DNA from: Clostridiales bacterium 1_7_47FAA
Lineage (GTDB): Bacteria > Bacillota > Clostridia > Lachnospirales > Lachnospiraceae
DNA length: 64,000 nt
NCBI GenBank assembly: GCA_000155435.1
Contig: DS990263.1
Location: 546,300 to 610,299 of the forward strand
Direction: 5' to 3'
How positions within the stretch are numbered: position 1 is the stretch's first letter; the number at the start of each line of letters is the position of its first letter. The translations under genes were made by a program, and so were the position numbers. The notes under the pieces were generated by a model. The model saw nothing but the letters and a program-made list of their open reading frames with translations. It did no database searches and was not told the DNA's origin. Of this stretch, positions 33,097 through 41,923 are shown piece after piece.

Positions 33097-33888
33097 CTAA
33101 GCACGCCGTAATATGCTGCGCAGCCTGGCGAACAGAGTCTCAGACTGTCCGGGATTAGCCATGGGAACACTCTCCCCTAACAGCCTCCGGCAGATGTCCA
33201 GGTAAGCCTGTCCAGCCGGGGAACCCATACCCACTAACGGTTCACCCTGGTTGGTAGATACGACGATGTACTCGTCATCGGGGACTGCTCCGATAATGTT
33301 TACTGCCAGAATGTCCGTGACGTCGCTGAGGGACATCATGTCTCCCCTGCGCACCATGTCGGCCCGGATACGGTTAACGATAAGGTCCACTTCGTCAATC
33401 TCCGCATGTTCCAGAAGCCCGATGATACGGTCCGCGTCCCGGATGGCCGAAACCTCAGGTGTGGTAACCACCAGGGCACGGTCTGCCCCGGCAATGGCAT
33501 TGTAAAATCCCTGTTCAATGCCTGCAGGGCAATCCAGCAGTATGTAGTCAAATTCTTCCCGTAAATCCTCTACCAGCTTCACCATCTGTTCCGGATTCAC
33601 GGCAGTCTTGTCCCGCGTCTGTGCAGACGGCAGTAAATAAAGGTTCGGATATCTTTTGTCTCTTATCAGGGCCTGCTTCATACGGCAGTTGCCTTCCACC
33701 ACGTCCACAAGATTGTAGACAATGCGGTTCTCCAGTCCCATGACCACATCCAGGTTGCGCAGGCCGATATCCGTATCAATCAGCACTACACGTTTACCCA
33801 GTATAGCCAGTCCTGTTCCCACATTGGCAGAAGTAGTCGTTTTGCCTACCCCGCCTTTTCCAGAAGTAACCACAATGACCTCACTCAT
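33097..33888 (-). CDS. minD: Septum site-determining ATPase MinD
   Basis: 263 residues with the deviant Walker A KGGVGKTT at 11-18, DTDIGLRNLDVVMGLENRIVYNL, the DCPAGIEQGF switch region, and a C-terminal amphipathic segment (ETLFARLRSILRR) for membrane binding. Partner of MinC and MinE. Confidence 0.96.
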   Translation of the reverse strand: MSEVIVVTSGKGGVGKTTTSANVGTGLAILGKRVVLIDTDIGLRNLDVVMGLENRIVYNLVDVVEGNCRMKQALIRDKRYPNLYLLPSAQTRDKTAVNPEQMVKLVEDLREEFDYILLDCPAGIEQGFYNAIAGADRALVVTTPEVSAIRDADRIIGLLEHAEIDEVDLIVNRIRADMVRRGDMMSLSDVTDILAVNIIGAVPDDEYIVVSTNQGEPLVGMGSPAGQAYLDICRRLLGESVPMANPGQSETLFARLRSILRRA

Positions 33889-33965
33889 AATGAAATCCTC
33901 CTGAAAAATACTTTACCTTCCTATTGTACATTAAATTTCGTAAATTTACCAGTATTTTTTTGGCA

Positions 33966-34634
33966 TTAAGCAAAATTTAACATATTGTTTAGGAATGTTT
34001 TTTTGAGCGGGCGAACCTGGATTTCTCCATCCTCCACAAAAGCAAGCATGGGACCACGTCCCAGACGCTTGTTCCGCTCATTGAACCGGCTGCTCCTGCT
34101 GCCGATCCGGATCTGCAGCGGGGCCATCTCAAAGGCCATGATGACCGCATCCATGTTGCCGGCAACGCCGGCTGTCACGGTCCCCTTAAGGTCCCCCAGT
34201 ATGATGACATTGCCTTTGGCCGTCACCCTGGCCCCATGCTCCACATCCCCTATGATGATGATACTGGCCTCCGACTCCAGGCAGTCCCCCCGCCGGAGCG
34301 TCCCGCGGTAAAACTGCCCTGTCTGGGAGCTTAGTTCCATCAGCTTATCATTCAGTGCTTTTTCACAGCGCTCAATCCGCTCTGCATCCGTGTCAAGGAG
34401 ACAGAGGATCTCAATCTGTGAGTTCCTCGTAATCGTATCAACAATCTCGAATTCCTCGGCTGCAGTAAGGCTCCGTCCTTCCAAGGTAAGGGTCATCTGT
34501 ACGGATCCCCAGAACCTGGCGCTTTCACTGAACTTCTTGGCAATGGCCTCCAGGAGTTCTTCAAAGGGAAGCCCAGGGTCCAGGATTACGGTCATTCCCG
34601 CTTTACTGCTTTTGATTACTACCGCATTGTGCAT
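33966..34634 (-). CDS. minC: Septum site-determining protein MinC
   Basis: 222 residues: N-terminal FtsZ-inhibitory domain (1-100) and C-terminal beta-helix (about 115-205) with GDCLESEASIIIIGDVEHGARVTAKGNVIILGDLKGTVTAG and APLQIRIGS. GAGGTGAT precedes the ATG. Downstream of mrdA by 21 bases. Confidence 0.94.
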   Translation of the reverse strand: MHNAVVIKSSKAGMTVILDPGLPFEELLEAIAKKFSESARFWGSVQMTLTLEGRSLTAAEEFEIVDTITRNSQIEILCLLDTDAERIERCEKALNDKLMELSSQTGQFYRGTLRRGDCLESEASIIIIGDVEHGARVTAKGNVIILGDLKGTVTAGVAGNMDAVIMAFEMAPLQIRIGSRSSRFNERNKRLGRGPMLAFVEDGEIQVRPLKKTFLNNMLNFA

Positions 34635-34655
34635 ACAATCACCTCTTTTGCTGGT

Positions 34656-37574
34656 TTAATCACCAATAGTTACATTTGATACACCTAAGGCGCCGGAACC
34701 CATGATCTGCTCCAGTGTCGTATATCCATAATAATACTCATATACCTTTTTGCCAAGGGTAGCCGCGTTAGTACCCGCATAACCGTAAGGTATGTTCACG
34801 GTAACGGCAACCTCCGGATGGCTGTAGGGCGCAAAGGATATGAAAAAGGCATGGTTGGCACGGTTCCTGTTCTCCTGTGCCGTACCTGTCTTGCCTGCCA
34901 CTTCCACCGGCAGGTCTGAGAAAATCTTTTTGGCCGAGCTGTCTGTAATCACACGGCGCATACCGGTCTGCACCGCATTCCATGTGGTGTCGGCCGCTTC
35001 GATATGGGAACTGGCTGCAGGCGAGTAATCGGTTATCAGATTGCCGTCCGAGTCAGTAAGTTTGTCTAAAAGGCTCAGTTCGAATACGGTTCCCCGGTTG
35101 GCAAGGGCCGCCACGTAGCGGGAAAGCTGTACATTGGTATAGGAATGGGTACCCTGTCCCATGGCGGAACGCTCCGGGTCCTCCGATGAAATCTGGGGAT
35201 CGTTTTCAGGAATCTCCACCCCTGAGGTGTGGTCCAGTCCAAACATGGCCGCATATTTGCGAAGGGTGGTAAGACCCTGATCCGGTGAATAGGTACCATC
35301 AGGCTTGATGCACAGCCTGTGGGCCAGTTCCGCAAAAAAGTAGTTACAGGAATTCTGTATGCCTTCCTCTATGTTCTCGGCGTTATGGCGTCCGGGCCAT
35401 ATCCAGCACTTAATCGGATTGGATACCTGGTCATAGATACCGGTACATTCAATGGTGTCCGTAAGGCCGATTACCCCCTCTTCCAGCGCTGCCACGGCAG
35501 TGATTGGCTTAAAGGTGGAACCAGGCGCTTTTAATGCCTGGGTGGCATTGTTGTATAACGGTCTTGAAAGGTCATCCTGAAGCTGGGCAAAGTAGGCCGC
35601 GTCCACGCTTCCGGACATCTGGTTATTATCATAGCTTGGATAGGTCACAAGGGCTCTTACCTCGCCTGTGCGGATATCTGTCACCACCACGCCTGCCGTA
35701 CATGGATCCAGGGCCAGCTGCGCAGGTGTCAGTTCCAGGTTGGATATCTTTTCACGGATGAACTGGAACGCATAAGCGCTGCCTCCTGTCCTGAGGGCGG
35801 CAATCTCCTGGGGATTATCATCCAGGACCCCCTGGGCAAACAGGGCCAGGCACAGCTGGTTCCCGGTAATGACCTCGTCATTCACCAGATAGCGGAACAT
35901 ACGCTTGGTAAACTTATTGTCATTCTTAAGGGATTCTATCACATAATCCACCAGCTGTCCGAATATATCATCCGCATCCGAATACTTACTGGACACATCC
36001 AGCCGTGTGGTATCCACCCAGTTGCCCGCAATCCCGCTGTAAATGTAATCCCTCAGGCTGATGGTACCATCCCGCCATGCCTGGTACTGGGGGGAGGACT
36101 GGTCAATCTTATCCTTCTGGATGATACCAATGGAGGATTCTGATAAAAAGCTATAGATATAATTCATATAGGTAGACATATCATCCGGCAGGTCGTTCAT
36201 GGCCATGGCATGTCCGCTCATAAGTTCGTTGCGGATGGAATTAAGGATCTGTTCCCTGGAGGCCATATAGGTGCCGTATATCTCCTTTTCAATGTCCGAG
36301 GCATCCTCCCTGGCCATGTCCGCCAGGGACAGGACATTGTTGTTGATCAGCTGGTAATAGGCGTCCTTGACCGGAATCGGGATTTTGGAGGAGTCATAGG
36401 TCTTATCGGGATCCAGGTCGTCTATCTGAAGGTTATAGCTTATGATGCCGGCCAGCTGCTGTTCTATCAGCTTATATATGGCAATCTGCAGGTCATGGTC
36501 AATGGTAAGGTACACATCATCCCCTGCCCTGGCATCCGTCTTTTCAATGATTTCACGGGGACGCCCCATATTATCCACATACATCCTGGAATGGCCCTTT
36601 TCACCCTGAAGCTCCAGCTCCATGGACTTCTCAATGCCGGTGCGGCCCACGATGTCGTTCAGGTCATATTTCCTGGCATCCTCGGGAAGGCCTGCGGCTT
36701 CTTCTGTATCACGCCACTGGTCATTGAGTTCGTCCAGCTGGTCCTCCTGGACCTTGCCCGTATAGCCGATGATGGGGGCAAAATACAGACTGTCCGCATA
36801 TTCCCGGATATAGGACTGTTCCACGGACACACCCTTCAGATAGGCCAGGTTCTCGTTGATTTCAGTCATGGTCACATCGCTGACATTGGAGGACACCGTA
36901 GTGGTTTCATACTTCTGGTATTCGGTCAGCTTCATGGTGAAGATGATATTGACCATGTCAAGGGCAATGTTATCCGGAAGTACAAGGGGATTCCCCTTGT
37001 CATCCTTCATCTCATCCAGCTTATAGCTGTGCTTTTTGATTTCAAATGCCTCCCTGGCCGTGATGTTGGTTGGGTATCTGCCCTTGGGGTCATCCAGTTC
37101 ACTGGAGGAGGAACGGCCGTAAAAGTTCAGGAAAAACCTTGTCCTTGCCGCGTCCGAGGTAAAGGTGTAGAACATTTCCCCATTCTGGTCCATGGCTATC
37201 TCAAGCTTGCCTTCCACCTTCTCACCGCGCCGCTCCAGGATGGTGACCAGCCTGTGGAGCATCTGGTTGCGGTCGGCTGTCTTGGGGTAATCCCCGGTAT
37301 CCTGGATTACCACGGAATAAGCCAGTTTATTGTAGGCCAGTTCAAAACCGTTGCAGTCATATATCTTGCCCCTGGTTCCCGGCGTGTCCACGCTGCGCTC
37401 TGTCTTCTGCATGTACTTTTCCTGATAATCACTGCCGTCCAGGATCTGCATGCGGAACAGCTTGCCCACAAGGCCCGCGAACATCAGGGTAAACATGACA
37501 GAAAGGGCAAAAAGCCGGGAACTGAACAGTTTTTTGAAAAATTCTCGTACTATCTCTAAAAGCTCATCAAACAA
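34656..37574 (-). CDS. mrdA: Penicillin-binding protein 2, elongasome transpeptidase
   Basis: 972 residues with one N-terminal membrane segment (about 20-40), the PBP dimer domain (TPGTRGKIYDCNGFELAYNKLAYSVV) and a C-terminal transpeptidase: active serine in APGSTFKPI (about 683), SCN in QNSCNYFFAEL (about 741), KTG in AGKTGTAQE (about 896). Cross-links peptidoglycan with RodA. It is roughly 300 residues longer than typical PBP2, with extra sequence between the dimer and catalytic domains (about 370-620). Overlaps the mreD stop by 8 bases. Confidence 0.93.
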   Translation of the reverse strand: MFDELLEIVREFFKKLFSSRLFALSVMFTLMFAGLVGKLFRMQILDGSDYQEKYMQKTERSVDTPGTRGKIYDCNGFELAYNKLAYSVVIQDTGDYPKTADRNQMLHRLVTILERRGEKVEGKLEIAMDQNGEMFYTFTSDAARTRFFLNFYGRSSSSELDDPKGRYPTNITAREAFEIKKHSYKLDEMKDDKGNPLVLPDNIALDMVNIIFTMKLTEYQKYETTTVSSNVSDVTMTEINENLAYLKGVSVEQSYIREYADSLYFAPIIGYTGKVQEDQLDELNDQWRDTEEAAGLPEDARKYDLNDIVGRTGIEKSMELELQGEKGHSRMYVDNMGRPREIIEKTDARAGDDVYLTIDHDLQIAIYKLIEQQLAGIISYNLQIDDLDPDKTYDSSKIPIPVKDAYYQLINNNVLSLADMAREDASDIEKEIYGTYMASREQILNSIRNELMSGHAMAMNDLPDDMSTYMNYIYSFLSESSIGIIQKDKIDQSSPQYQAWRDGTISLRDYIYSGIAGNWVDTTRLDVSSKYSDADDIFGQLVDYVIESLKNDNKFTKRMFRYLVNDEVITGNQLCLALFAQGVLDDNPQEIAALRTGGSAYAFQFIREKISNLELTPAQLALDPCTAGVVVTDIRTGEVRALVTYPSYDNNQMSGSVDAAYFAQLQDDLSRPLYNNATQALKAPGSTFKPITAVAALEEGVIGLTDTIECTGIYDQVSNPIKCWIWPGRHNAENIEEGIQNSCNYFFAELAHRLCIKPDGTYSPDQGLTTLRKYAAMFGLDHTSGVEIPENDPQISSEDPERSAMGQGTHSYTNVQLSRYVAALANRGTVFELSLLDKLTDSDGNLITDYSPAASSHIEAADTTWNAVQTGMRRVITDSSAKKIFSDLPVEVAGKTGTAQENRNRANHAFFISFAPYSHPEVAVTVNIPYGYAGTNAATLGKKVYEYYYGYTTLEQIMGSGALGVSNVTIGD

Positions 37575-38100
37575 GGTTCTTGTCTCTCCTTTTCCCTATA
37601 TCCTCCACACGTCTGCTGGCGGATAAGAACAGCCGGTAAATCAGAAGGGTTGTCACTGCCGTAAAAATGATTTCCGGTAGGATGATATTCCTGAAATAGT
37701 ATGGAAGGTTCAGCCTTCCACGGATCAGGAACCGGAATACATAGACATACAGGCTGTACCACAATCCGTTGACAATGCTCAGGATCAGGGGCAGCGTGAT
37801 GTAGTCCTCATAGTAATATTTGGTGAATATGCCGTTGACATATCCGATGTATACATAAATCAGGGTATAAAACCCAAAGGGTCCGCTGTAGAACAGGTCC
37901 AGCAGCAGCCCGGATAAAATCCCATAAAGCATCCCCGCATTCTTCCCATGGATGAATCCGAAGGAGAACGTAAGGATTAAAAGCAGATTGGGCGTTGCTG
38001 ACAGAAAGGGCAGTAAAGGGAATACGCAGTTCTGCACCGTAAATGCCAGTACGATGAACAATATATTGATAAGAACCTGTTTTACCTTTGCTTGAATCAC
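37567..38100 (-). CDS. mreD: Rod shape-determining protein MreD
   Basis: 177 residues, about five to six membrane segments; TPNLLLILTFSFGFIHGKNAGMLYGILSGLLLDLFYSGPFGFYTLIYVYIGY is the MreD signature block. ATGA overlap with mreC. Confidence 0.92.
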   Translation of the reverse strand: MIQAKVKQVLINILFIVLAFTVQNCVFPLLPFLSATPNLLLILTFSFGFIHGKNAGMLYGILSGLLLDLFYSGPFGFYTLIYVYIGYVNGIFTKYYYEDYITLPLILSIVNGLWYSLYVYVFRFLIRGRLNLPYYFRNIILPEIIFTAVTTLLIYRLFLSASRRVEDIGKRRDKNLV

Positions 38101-38942
38101 TGGGCAGCCGCCTCTCCTGTATCTTTGATATCCGTGATGATGAGTACCTCCTGCAGGTTATCAAAATCCGCAATGGGTATCAGGTACCCGGATTGGGTCA
38201 GATGGTCCGGGTCAATGGTCACATCCGACGCATATCCGATTAAAATGCCGGGCAGGAACTTGGTGCTGATGTTGGAGGTGACAATCTGATCCCCGTCCCG
38301 TATCTGGGCATCCTTTGAAAAATCAGTAAGCTTAAGCCTTCCCTCCTCATAGAGGGTCAGGTCCCCTGCCACGATGCAGGTGTAGGAAGAATCCAGCTTC
38401 ATGGCGCCTACGCGGTTGGAGTCATCGATGATGGAGCGGACCGTTGCATAGTTGGCGCCCACATCGGTCACGATACCCACCAGGCCCCCGTCAGCCACCA
38501 CGTTCATGTCCACAGCCACCCCGTCCGCGGAGCCTTTGTTGATCCGGAATACCTGGAACCACTTTTCAGAGTCCCTGGCAATGACACGGGCCCCTATCTT
38601 GTTGTACTGCATATATTCCTGGTCCAGCTCATACAGCTGTCTGAGACGGTCCAGTTCAAACTGTTCGGCCTGGAGACGGTTATTATCCTCGGTCAGCTGG
38701 GCAATCTGGTCTTTCAGCTCCTCGTTCTGGGCAAGGGCATCCTTCAGGGTGCCGTAATTTTTCATCTCGTTGTAGATACCGGTACCCACCGCGTTGACCC
38801 CGGACTGGATTGGAATAAGGAAATATCCCACTCCGGTGCGCAGCGGATCCATGACGCCGTCTTTCAGGGAGGTGATGCAGATTAACAGTACGCACAGTAC
38901 CGTAAGGCCTGTAAGTATATATTTGCTGTGTTTAGATTCCAT
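38097..38942 (-). CDS. mreC: Rod shape-determining protein MreC
   Basis: 281 residues: membrane segment (about 8-26), coiled coil (about 60-100), and the beta-rich domain with GARVIARDSEKWFQVFRINKGSADGV, MNVVADGGLVGIVTDVGANYATVRSIIDD and GDQIVTSNISTKFLPGILIGYA. Elongasome scaffold. In most Firmicutes mreB lies directly upstream; here radC does. Confidence 0.94.
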   Translation of the reverse strand: MESKHSKYILTGLTVLCVLLICITSLKDGVMDPLRTGVGYFLIPIQSGVNAVGTGIYNEMKNYGTLKDALAQNEELKDQIAQLTEDNNRLQAEQFELDRLRQLYELDQEYMQYNKIGARVIARDSEKWFQVFRINKGSADGVAVDMNVVADGGLVGIVTDVGANYATVRSIIDDSNRVGAMKLDSSYTCIVAGDLTLYEEGRLKLTDFSKDAQIRDGDQIVTSNISTKFLPGILIGYASDVTIDPDHLTQSGYLIPIADFDNLQEVLIITDIKDTGEAAAQ

Positions 38943-38956
38943 GGATTGACTTCCTC

Positions 38957-39652
38957 TTACAATATTTTCTGTTCACGGAAACTGAGATACCGTCTGTCCC
39001 CGATGATGATATGGTCGATGAGGGTGATGCCGATAAGCACGCCCGCTTCCTTTACACGTTCCGTGAGCATAAGGTCTGCACGGCTGGGGCTGGGGTCACC
39101 GCTGGGGTGGTTGTGCACCAGCACCATGGACACGGCGCAGCACCTGAGGGCCTCTATCAGTATCTCCCTGGGCGTCATCACGGAAGCATTGACCGTTCCT
39201 CTGGATATGAGCAGATCCTTTATCAGTCCCTGCTTTGTATTCAGGAACATGACCCGTATCTCCTCCTGCTCCAGATGACGCATATCTTCCATATAATAGT
39301 CAGATATCTGGCTGGGATGTTCAAAGGAAATGCGGTTGATGCCTGTCTGCTTCTTCCAGATGCGCCGGGACAGCTCACCGATGCAAAGGAGCTGTACACC
39401 TTTCACCTTACCCACCCCTTTGATTTTCATGAAATCATTCAGGGAATGGTGTAAAAGCCCCAGCAGACCGTCACCCGGGCTGCCAAGGGCCAGAAGCTTT
39501 CCTGCCAGGTCCAGGGAGGAATGATCCCTGCTGCCTGTACGTATGATGACCGCCAGAAGTTCCGCGTCCGTCAGGACGCCCGGACCAAAACAGAGACACT
39601 TCTCATAAGGGCGGTCCACACTTGGTAAATCCTTCATTCTTATTCTTTCCAT
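38957..39652 (-). CDS. radC: RadC-family JAB-domain protein
   Basis: About 231 residues from the ATG at 39652 (AGGAG 4-5 bases upstream). HhH-like segment FMKIKGVGKVKGVQLLCIGELSRR and the JAB metal motif LVHNHPSGDPSPSRADLMLTERV are present. Named for DNA repair, though the role is disputed. Adjacent to mreC as in many Clostridia. Confidence 0.92.
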   Translation of the reverse strand: MERIRMKDLPSVDRPYEKCLCFGPGVLTDAELLAVIIRTGSRDHSSLDLAGKLLALGSPGDGLLGLLHHSLNDFMKIKGVGKVKGVQLLCIGELSRRIWKKQTGINRISFEHPSQISDYYMEDMRHLEQEEIRVMFLNTKQGLIKDLLISRGTVNASVMTPREILIEALRCCAVSMVLVHNHPSGDPSPSRADLMLTERVKEAGVLIGITLIDHIIIGDRRYLSFREQKIL

Positions 39653-39704
39653 CTCTCTCCTAACTACGCACCTCTCCAAGCACAAAGTTAAGAAAATCAG
39701 GAAA

Positions 39705-39956
39705 TCAGATAAACCGGTAAATAATCAGGGCAATGGCCACTCCGATGATACTGGCCATGGTGATTTTAATCGTAAGCCCAAAGGTGATGACCAGGATACC
39801 GAAATTAATGACAAGAGGCGAATCCAGTCCAAAGGATTGTCCAAAATTCAGCCAGCCAAGCCATGAAATCCCCTCAGCCATCTGTCCCATGAAGCCGCCC
39901 AGGACAATACCTGCCAGCAGCATGATTAAAAGTATCCAGAAATTCCTGTAATGCAT
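39705..39956 (-). CDS. DUF4321 membrane protein
   Basis: 83 residues, two to three hydrophobic segments: NFWILLIMLLAGIVLGGFMGQ, SPLVINFGILVITFGLTIKI and SIIGVAIALIIYRFI. DUF4321 genes sit by radC/mre clusters in Clostridia. Function unknown. Confidence 0.85.
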   Translation of the reverse strand: MHYRNFWILLIMLLAGIVLGGFMGQMAEGISWLGWLNFGQSFGLDSPLVINFGILVITFGLTIKITMASIIGVAIALIIYRFI

Positions 39957-40115
39957 ATGCCTTGTCCTCCGGTCCCACCAGCAGGACAGCAGAGTGTACG
40001 CACTCCCCTGCCGGATTAGTATATATTACCATAAGTTATCTGAGGTGTCATCTTAAAATTTTCGTAACAATCCAGACTGCGCGAAAATCAGCACACATCC
40101 CTTCAGGATGACGCC

Positions 40116-41417
40116 CTACGGACAGTTATGGATATTCACGACACCGTCATCCAAAAGCTGCTGCAAAGACTTAAGGATTCCAAGCTTTGCATGGTACCAG
40201 GTAAGCCCGCCCTGGAAATAAACAGCATACGGCGGCTTAATCGGCCCGTCCGCAGACAGTTCAATGGATGATCCCTGTACAAAAGCCCCTGCCGCCATGA
40301 TGACCGGGCTGTCATATCCCGGCATGTCCCAAGGCTCCGGCGTCACGAAGCTGTCCACAGGCGCAGCCGCCTGAATCCCCTTACAGAACGCAATCACGCC
40401 CTCAGGCGTGCCAAAGGTAATGGCCTGTATGATATCATGGCGTGACTCCCTTCCATCGGGAACAACCCCAAAGCCCAGCCGTTCATAAACATTCGCCGCA
40501 AAAATAGCCCCCTTCAACGCTCCAGCCACAACCGTCGGTGAAAGGAACAGCCCCTGATAGAGCTGCTGGTTAATCCCCAGGCTGGCCCCCACCTCCTTGC
40601 CAAGGCCCGGCGCGCTAAGCCGGTAGGAAGCCTTATCCACGCACTCCTTCTTCCCCACAATATACCCGCCGATGGGAGCCAGGCCGCCGCCCGGATTCTT
40701 AATCAGCGATCCCACAATCATATCCGCCCCCACATCCGTAGGCTCCAGCTTCTCCACAAACTCGCCGTAGCAGTTATCCACCATACAGATAACCTCCGGC
40801 TTCCTGCTCTTAATAAAAGCAATCAGCTCCCCAATCCGTTCCACCGAAAGGGTAGGCCGTGTAGCATACCCTTTGGAGCGCTGGATTGTAACCAGCCTGG
40901 TCCTCTCATTCAGCGCCTTCTCAATACCCTCAAAATCAAATCCCCCATCCTCAAGCAGGTCCACCTGCCTGTAAGTCACCCCATACTCCTTAAGTGACCC
41001 AACGGAATCCCGGATTCCAATGACTTCCTCCAATGTATCATAAGGCTTCCCCACCGGGGAAAGCAGTTCATCCCCCGGCCTGAGGTTCCCCGACAACGCC
41101 ACATGCAGCGCATGTGTCCCGCTGATCAGCTGCGGCCTCACAAGGGCGCTCTCCCCGTGAAACACGCTGGCATACACATCCTCCAGCGTATCCCTTCCCA
41201 GATCATTATATCCATACCCCGTAGTAGCGGCAAAATGTATATCACTGACCCTGTTAACCTGCATCCCCCGTATAACCTTCATCTGATTATACTCCGCAAC
41301 CGCATCAATCCCCGCAAACCGTTCCCGAAGCCCCTCTTCTATCTCAGCGCCAAACCCCAGCACCTCATCCCCAATCCCCAATTCCCTATACATATCCTTT
41401 AACTCAATATTCTCCAT
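40116..41417 (-). CDS. YnbB-type methionine gamma-lyase-family PLP protein (aluminium-resistance family)
   Basis: 433 residues of fold-type I PLP enzyme. Landmarks: ATTGYGYNDLGRDTLEDVYASVFHGESALVRPQLISGTHAL, VTIQRSKGYATRPTLS, MVDNCYGEFVEKLEP, and the PLP lysine in GSLIKNPGGGLAPIGGYIVG (about K239). The family is annotated as aluminium-resistance or cystathionine beta-lyase-like; substrate unproven. Near miaA, as in other Firmicutes. A TTGTTA-17-TATATA pair lies upstream in an AT-rich leader (weak). GGAAGGG precedes the ATG. Confidence 0.9.
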   Translation of the reverse strand: MENIELKDMYRELGIGDEVLGFGAEIEEGLRERFAGIDAVAEYNQMKVIRGMQVNRVSDIHFAATTGYGYNDLGRDTLEDVYASVFHGESALVRPQLISGTHALHVALSGNLRPGDELLSPVGKPYDTLEEVIGIRDSVGSLKEYGVTYRQVDLLEDGGFDFEGIEKALNERTRLVTIQRSKGYATRPTLSVERIGELIAFIKSRKPEVICMVDNCYGEFVEKLEPTDVGADMIVGSLIKNPGGGLAPIGGYIVGKKECVDKASYRLSAPGLGKEVGASLGINQQLYQGLFLSPTVVAGALKGAIFAANVYERLGFGVVPDGRESRHDIIQAITFGTPEGVIAFCKGIQAAAPVDSFVTPEPWDMPGYDSPVIMAAGAFVQGSSIELSADGPIKPPYAVYFQGGLTWYHAKLGILKSLQQLLDDGVVNIHNCP

Positions 41418-41660
41418 ATCCCTTCCGTATCTCCATTCCCATTCATCTACTTAATAACGCAAACCTAACATCCCAAACACAAACTATAAATCCAATATCT
41501 ATATAATCCTTAATATGATTACTAACAAAACACCATGATTAACAAAATATCATTCCCCAACATCCTAATCACTATATCCCAGACATAAACCACCCATATC
41601 AAACCATATATCTCCCATCCAAATCAGGGCATACAGATGGAGGAACTAAATCTGCAAACA

Positions 41661-41732
41661 GGCCCCGGTACTGCCTTATGCAATTAACGTTGAAAACAGC
41701 ACCCATTAATTACGCAAGGCAGAACCAGGCCC
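41661..41732. repeat. Imperfect long inverted repeat, hairpin A
   Basis: Arms 41661-41688 and 41705-41732, about 28 bp with a few mismatches. Both arms contain CTGCCTT (directly or as complement), GGCCC at the base and AATTAA at the loop end; the loop is about 16 bases. No T-run follows in either direction, so it is not a simple terminator. It may be part of one element with hairpin B. Confidence 0.7.
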
Positions 41733-41757
41733 TTCACGACACATCCATTTCCCCTTG

Positions 41758-41916
41758 CGAATGCCCAGCGCCGGATGGTCCATACACCCTGTGAAGACCA
41801 TTTTTGTACGCCGGCACTTAGGCGCGGTCCCTCACGCGCCTTAGTACCGCTGCGTACAAAACCGAGCGCGAGCGTGTCTGAACAGGGTGTATGGACCATC
41901 CGGTGCGGACCTTCGC
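41758..41916. repeat. Long inverted repeat element, hairpin B
   Basis: Perfect 22-bp outer arms at 41771-41792 (begins CCGGATGGTCCATACACC) and 41882-41903, partly extended outward to 41758 and 41916. Inner arms TTTTGTACG/CGTACAAAA and AGGCGCG/CGCGCCT close on the 8-base loop GTCCCTCA. One side carries an asymmetric insert of about 20 bases (ACCGAGCGCGAGCGTGTCTG). No protein coding: the two opposing frames both begin MVHTPC only because of the symmetry. Looks like a MITE-like or structured intergenic element. Confidence 0.75.
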
Positions 41917-41923
41917 CGACTCA

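Noticed and set aside
36210-37559. 449-codon plus-strand ORF inside mrdA
   Set aside because: Antisense to a clearly homologous PBP2; its translation has no recognisable domain and no ribosome-binding site was evident.
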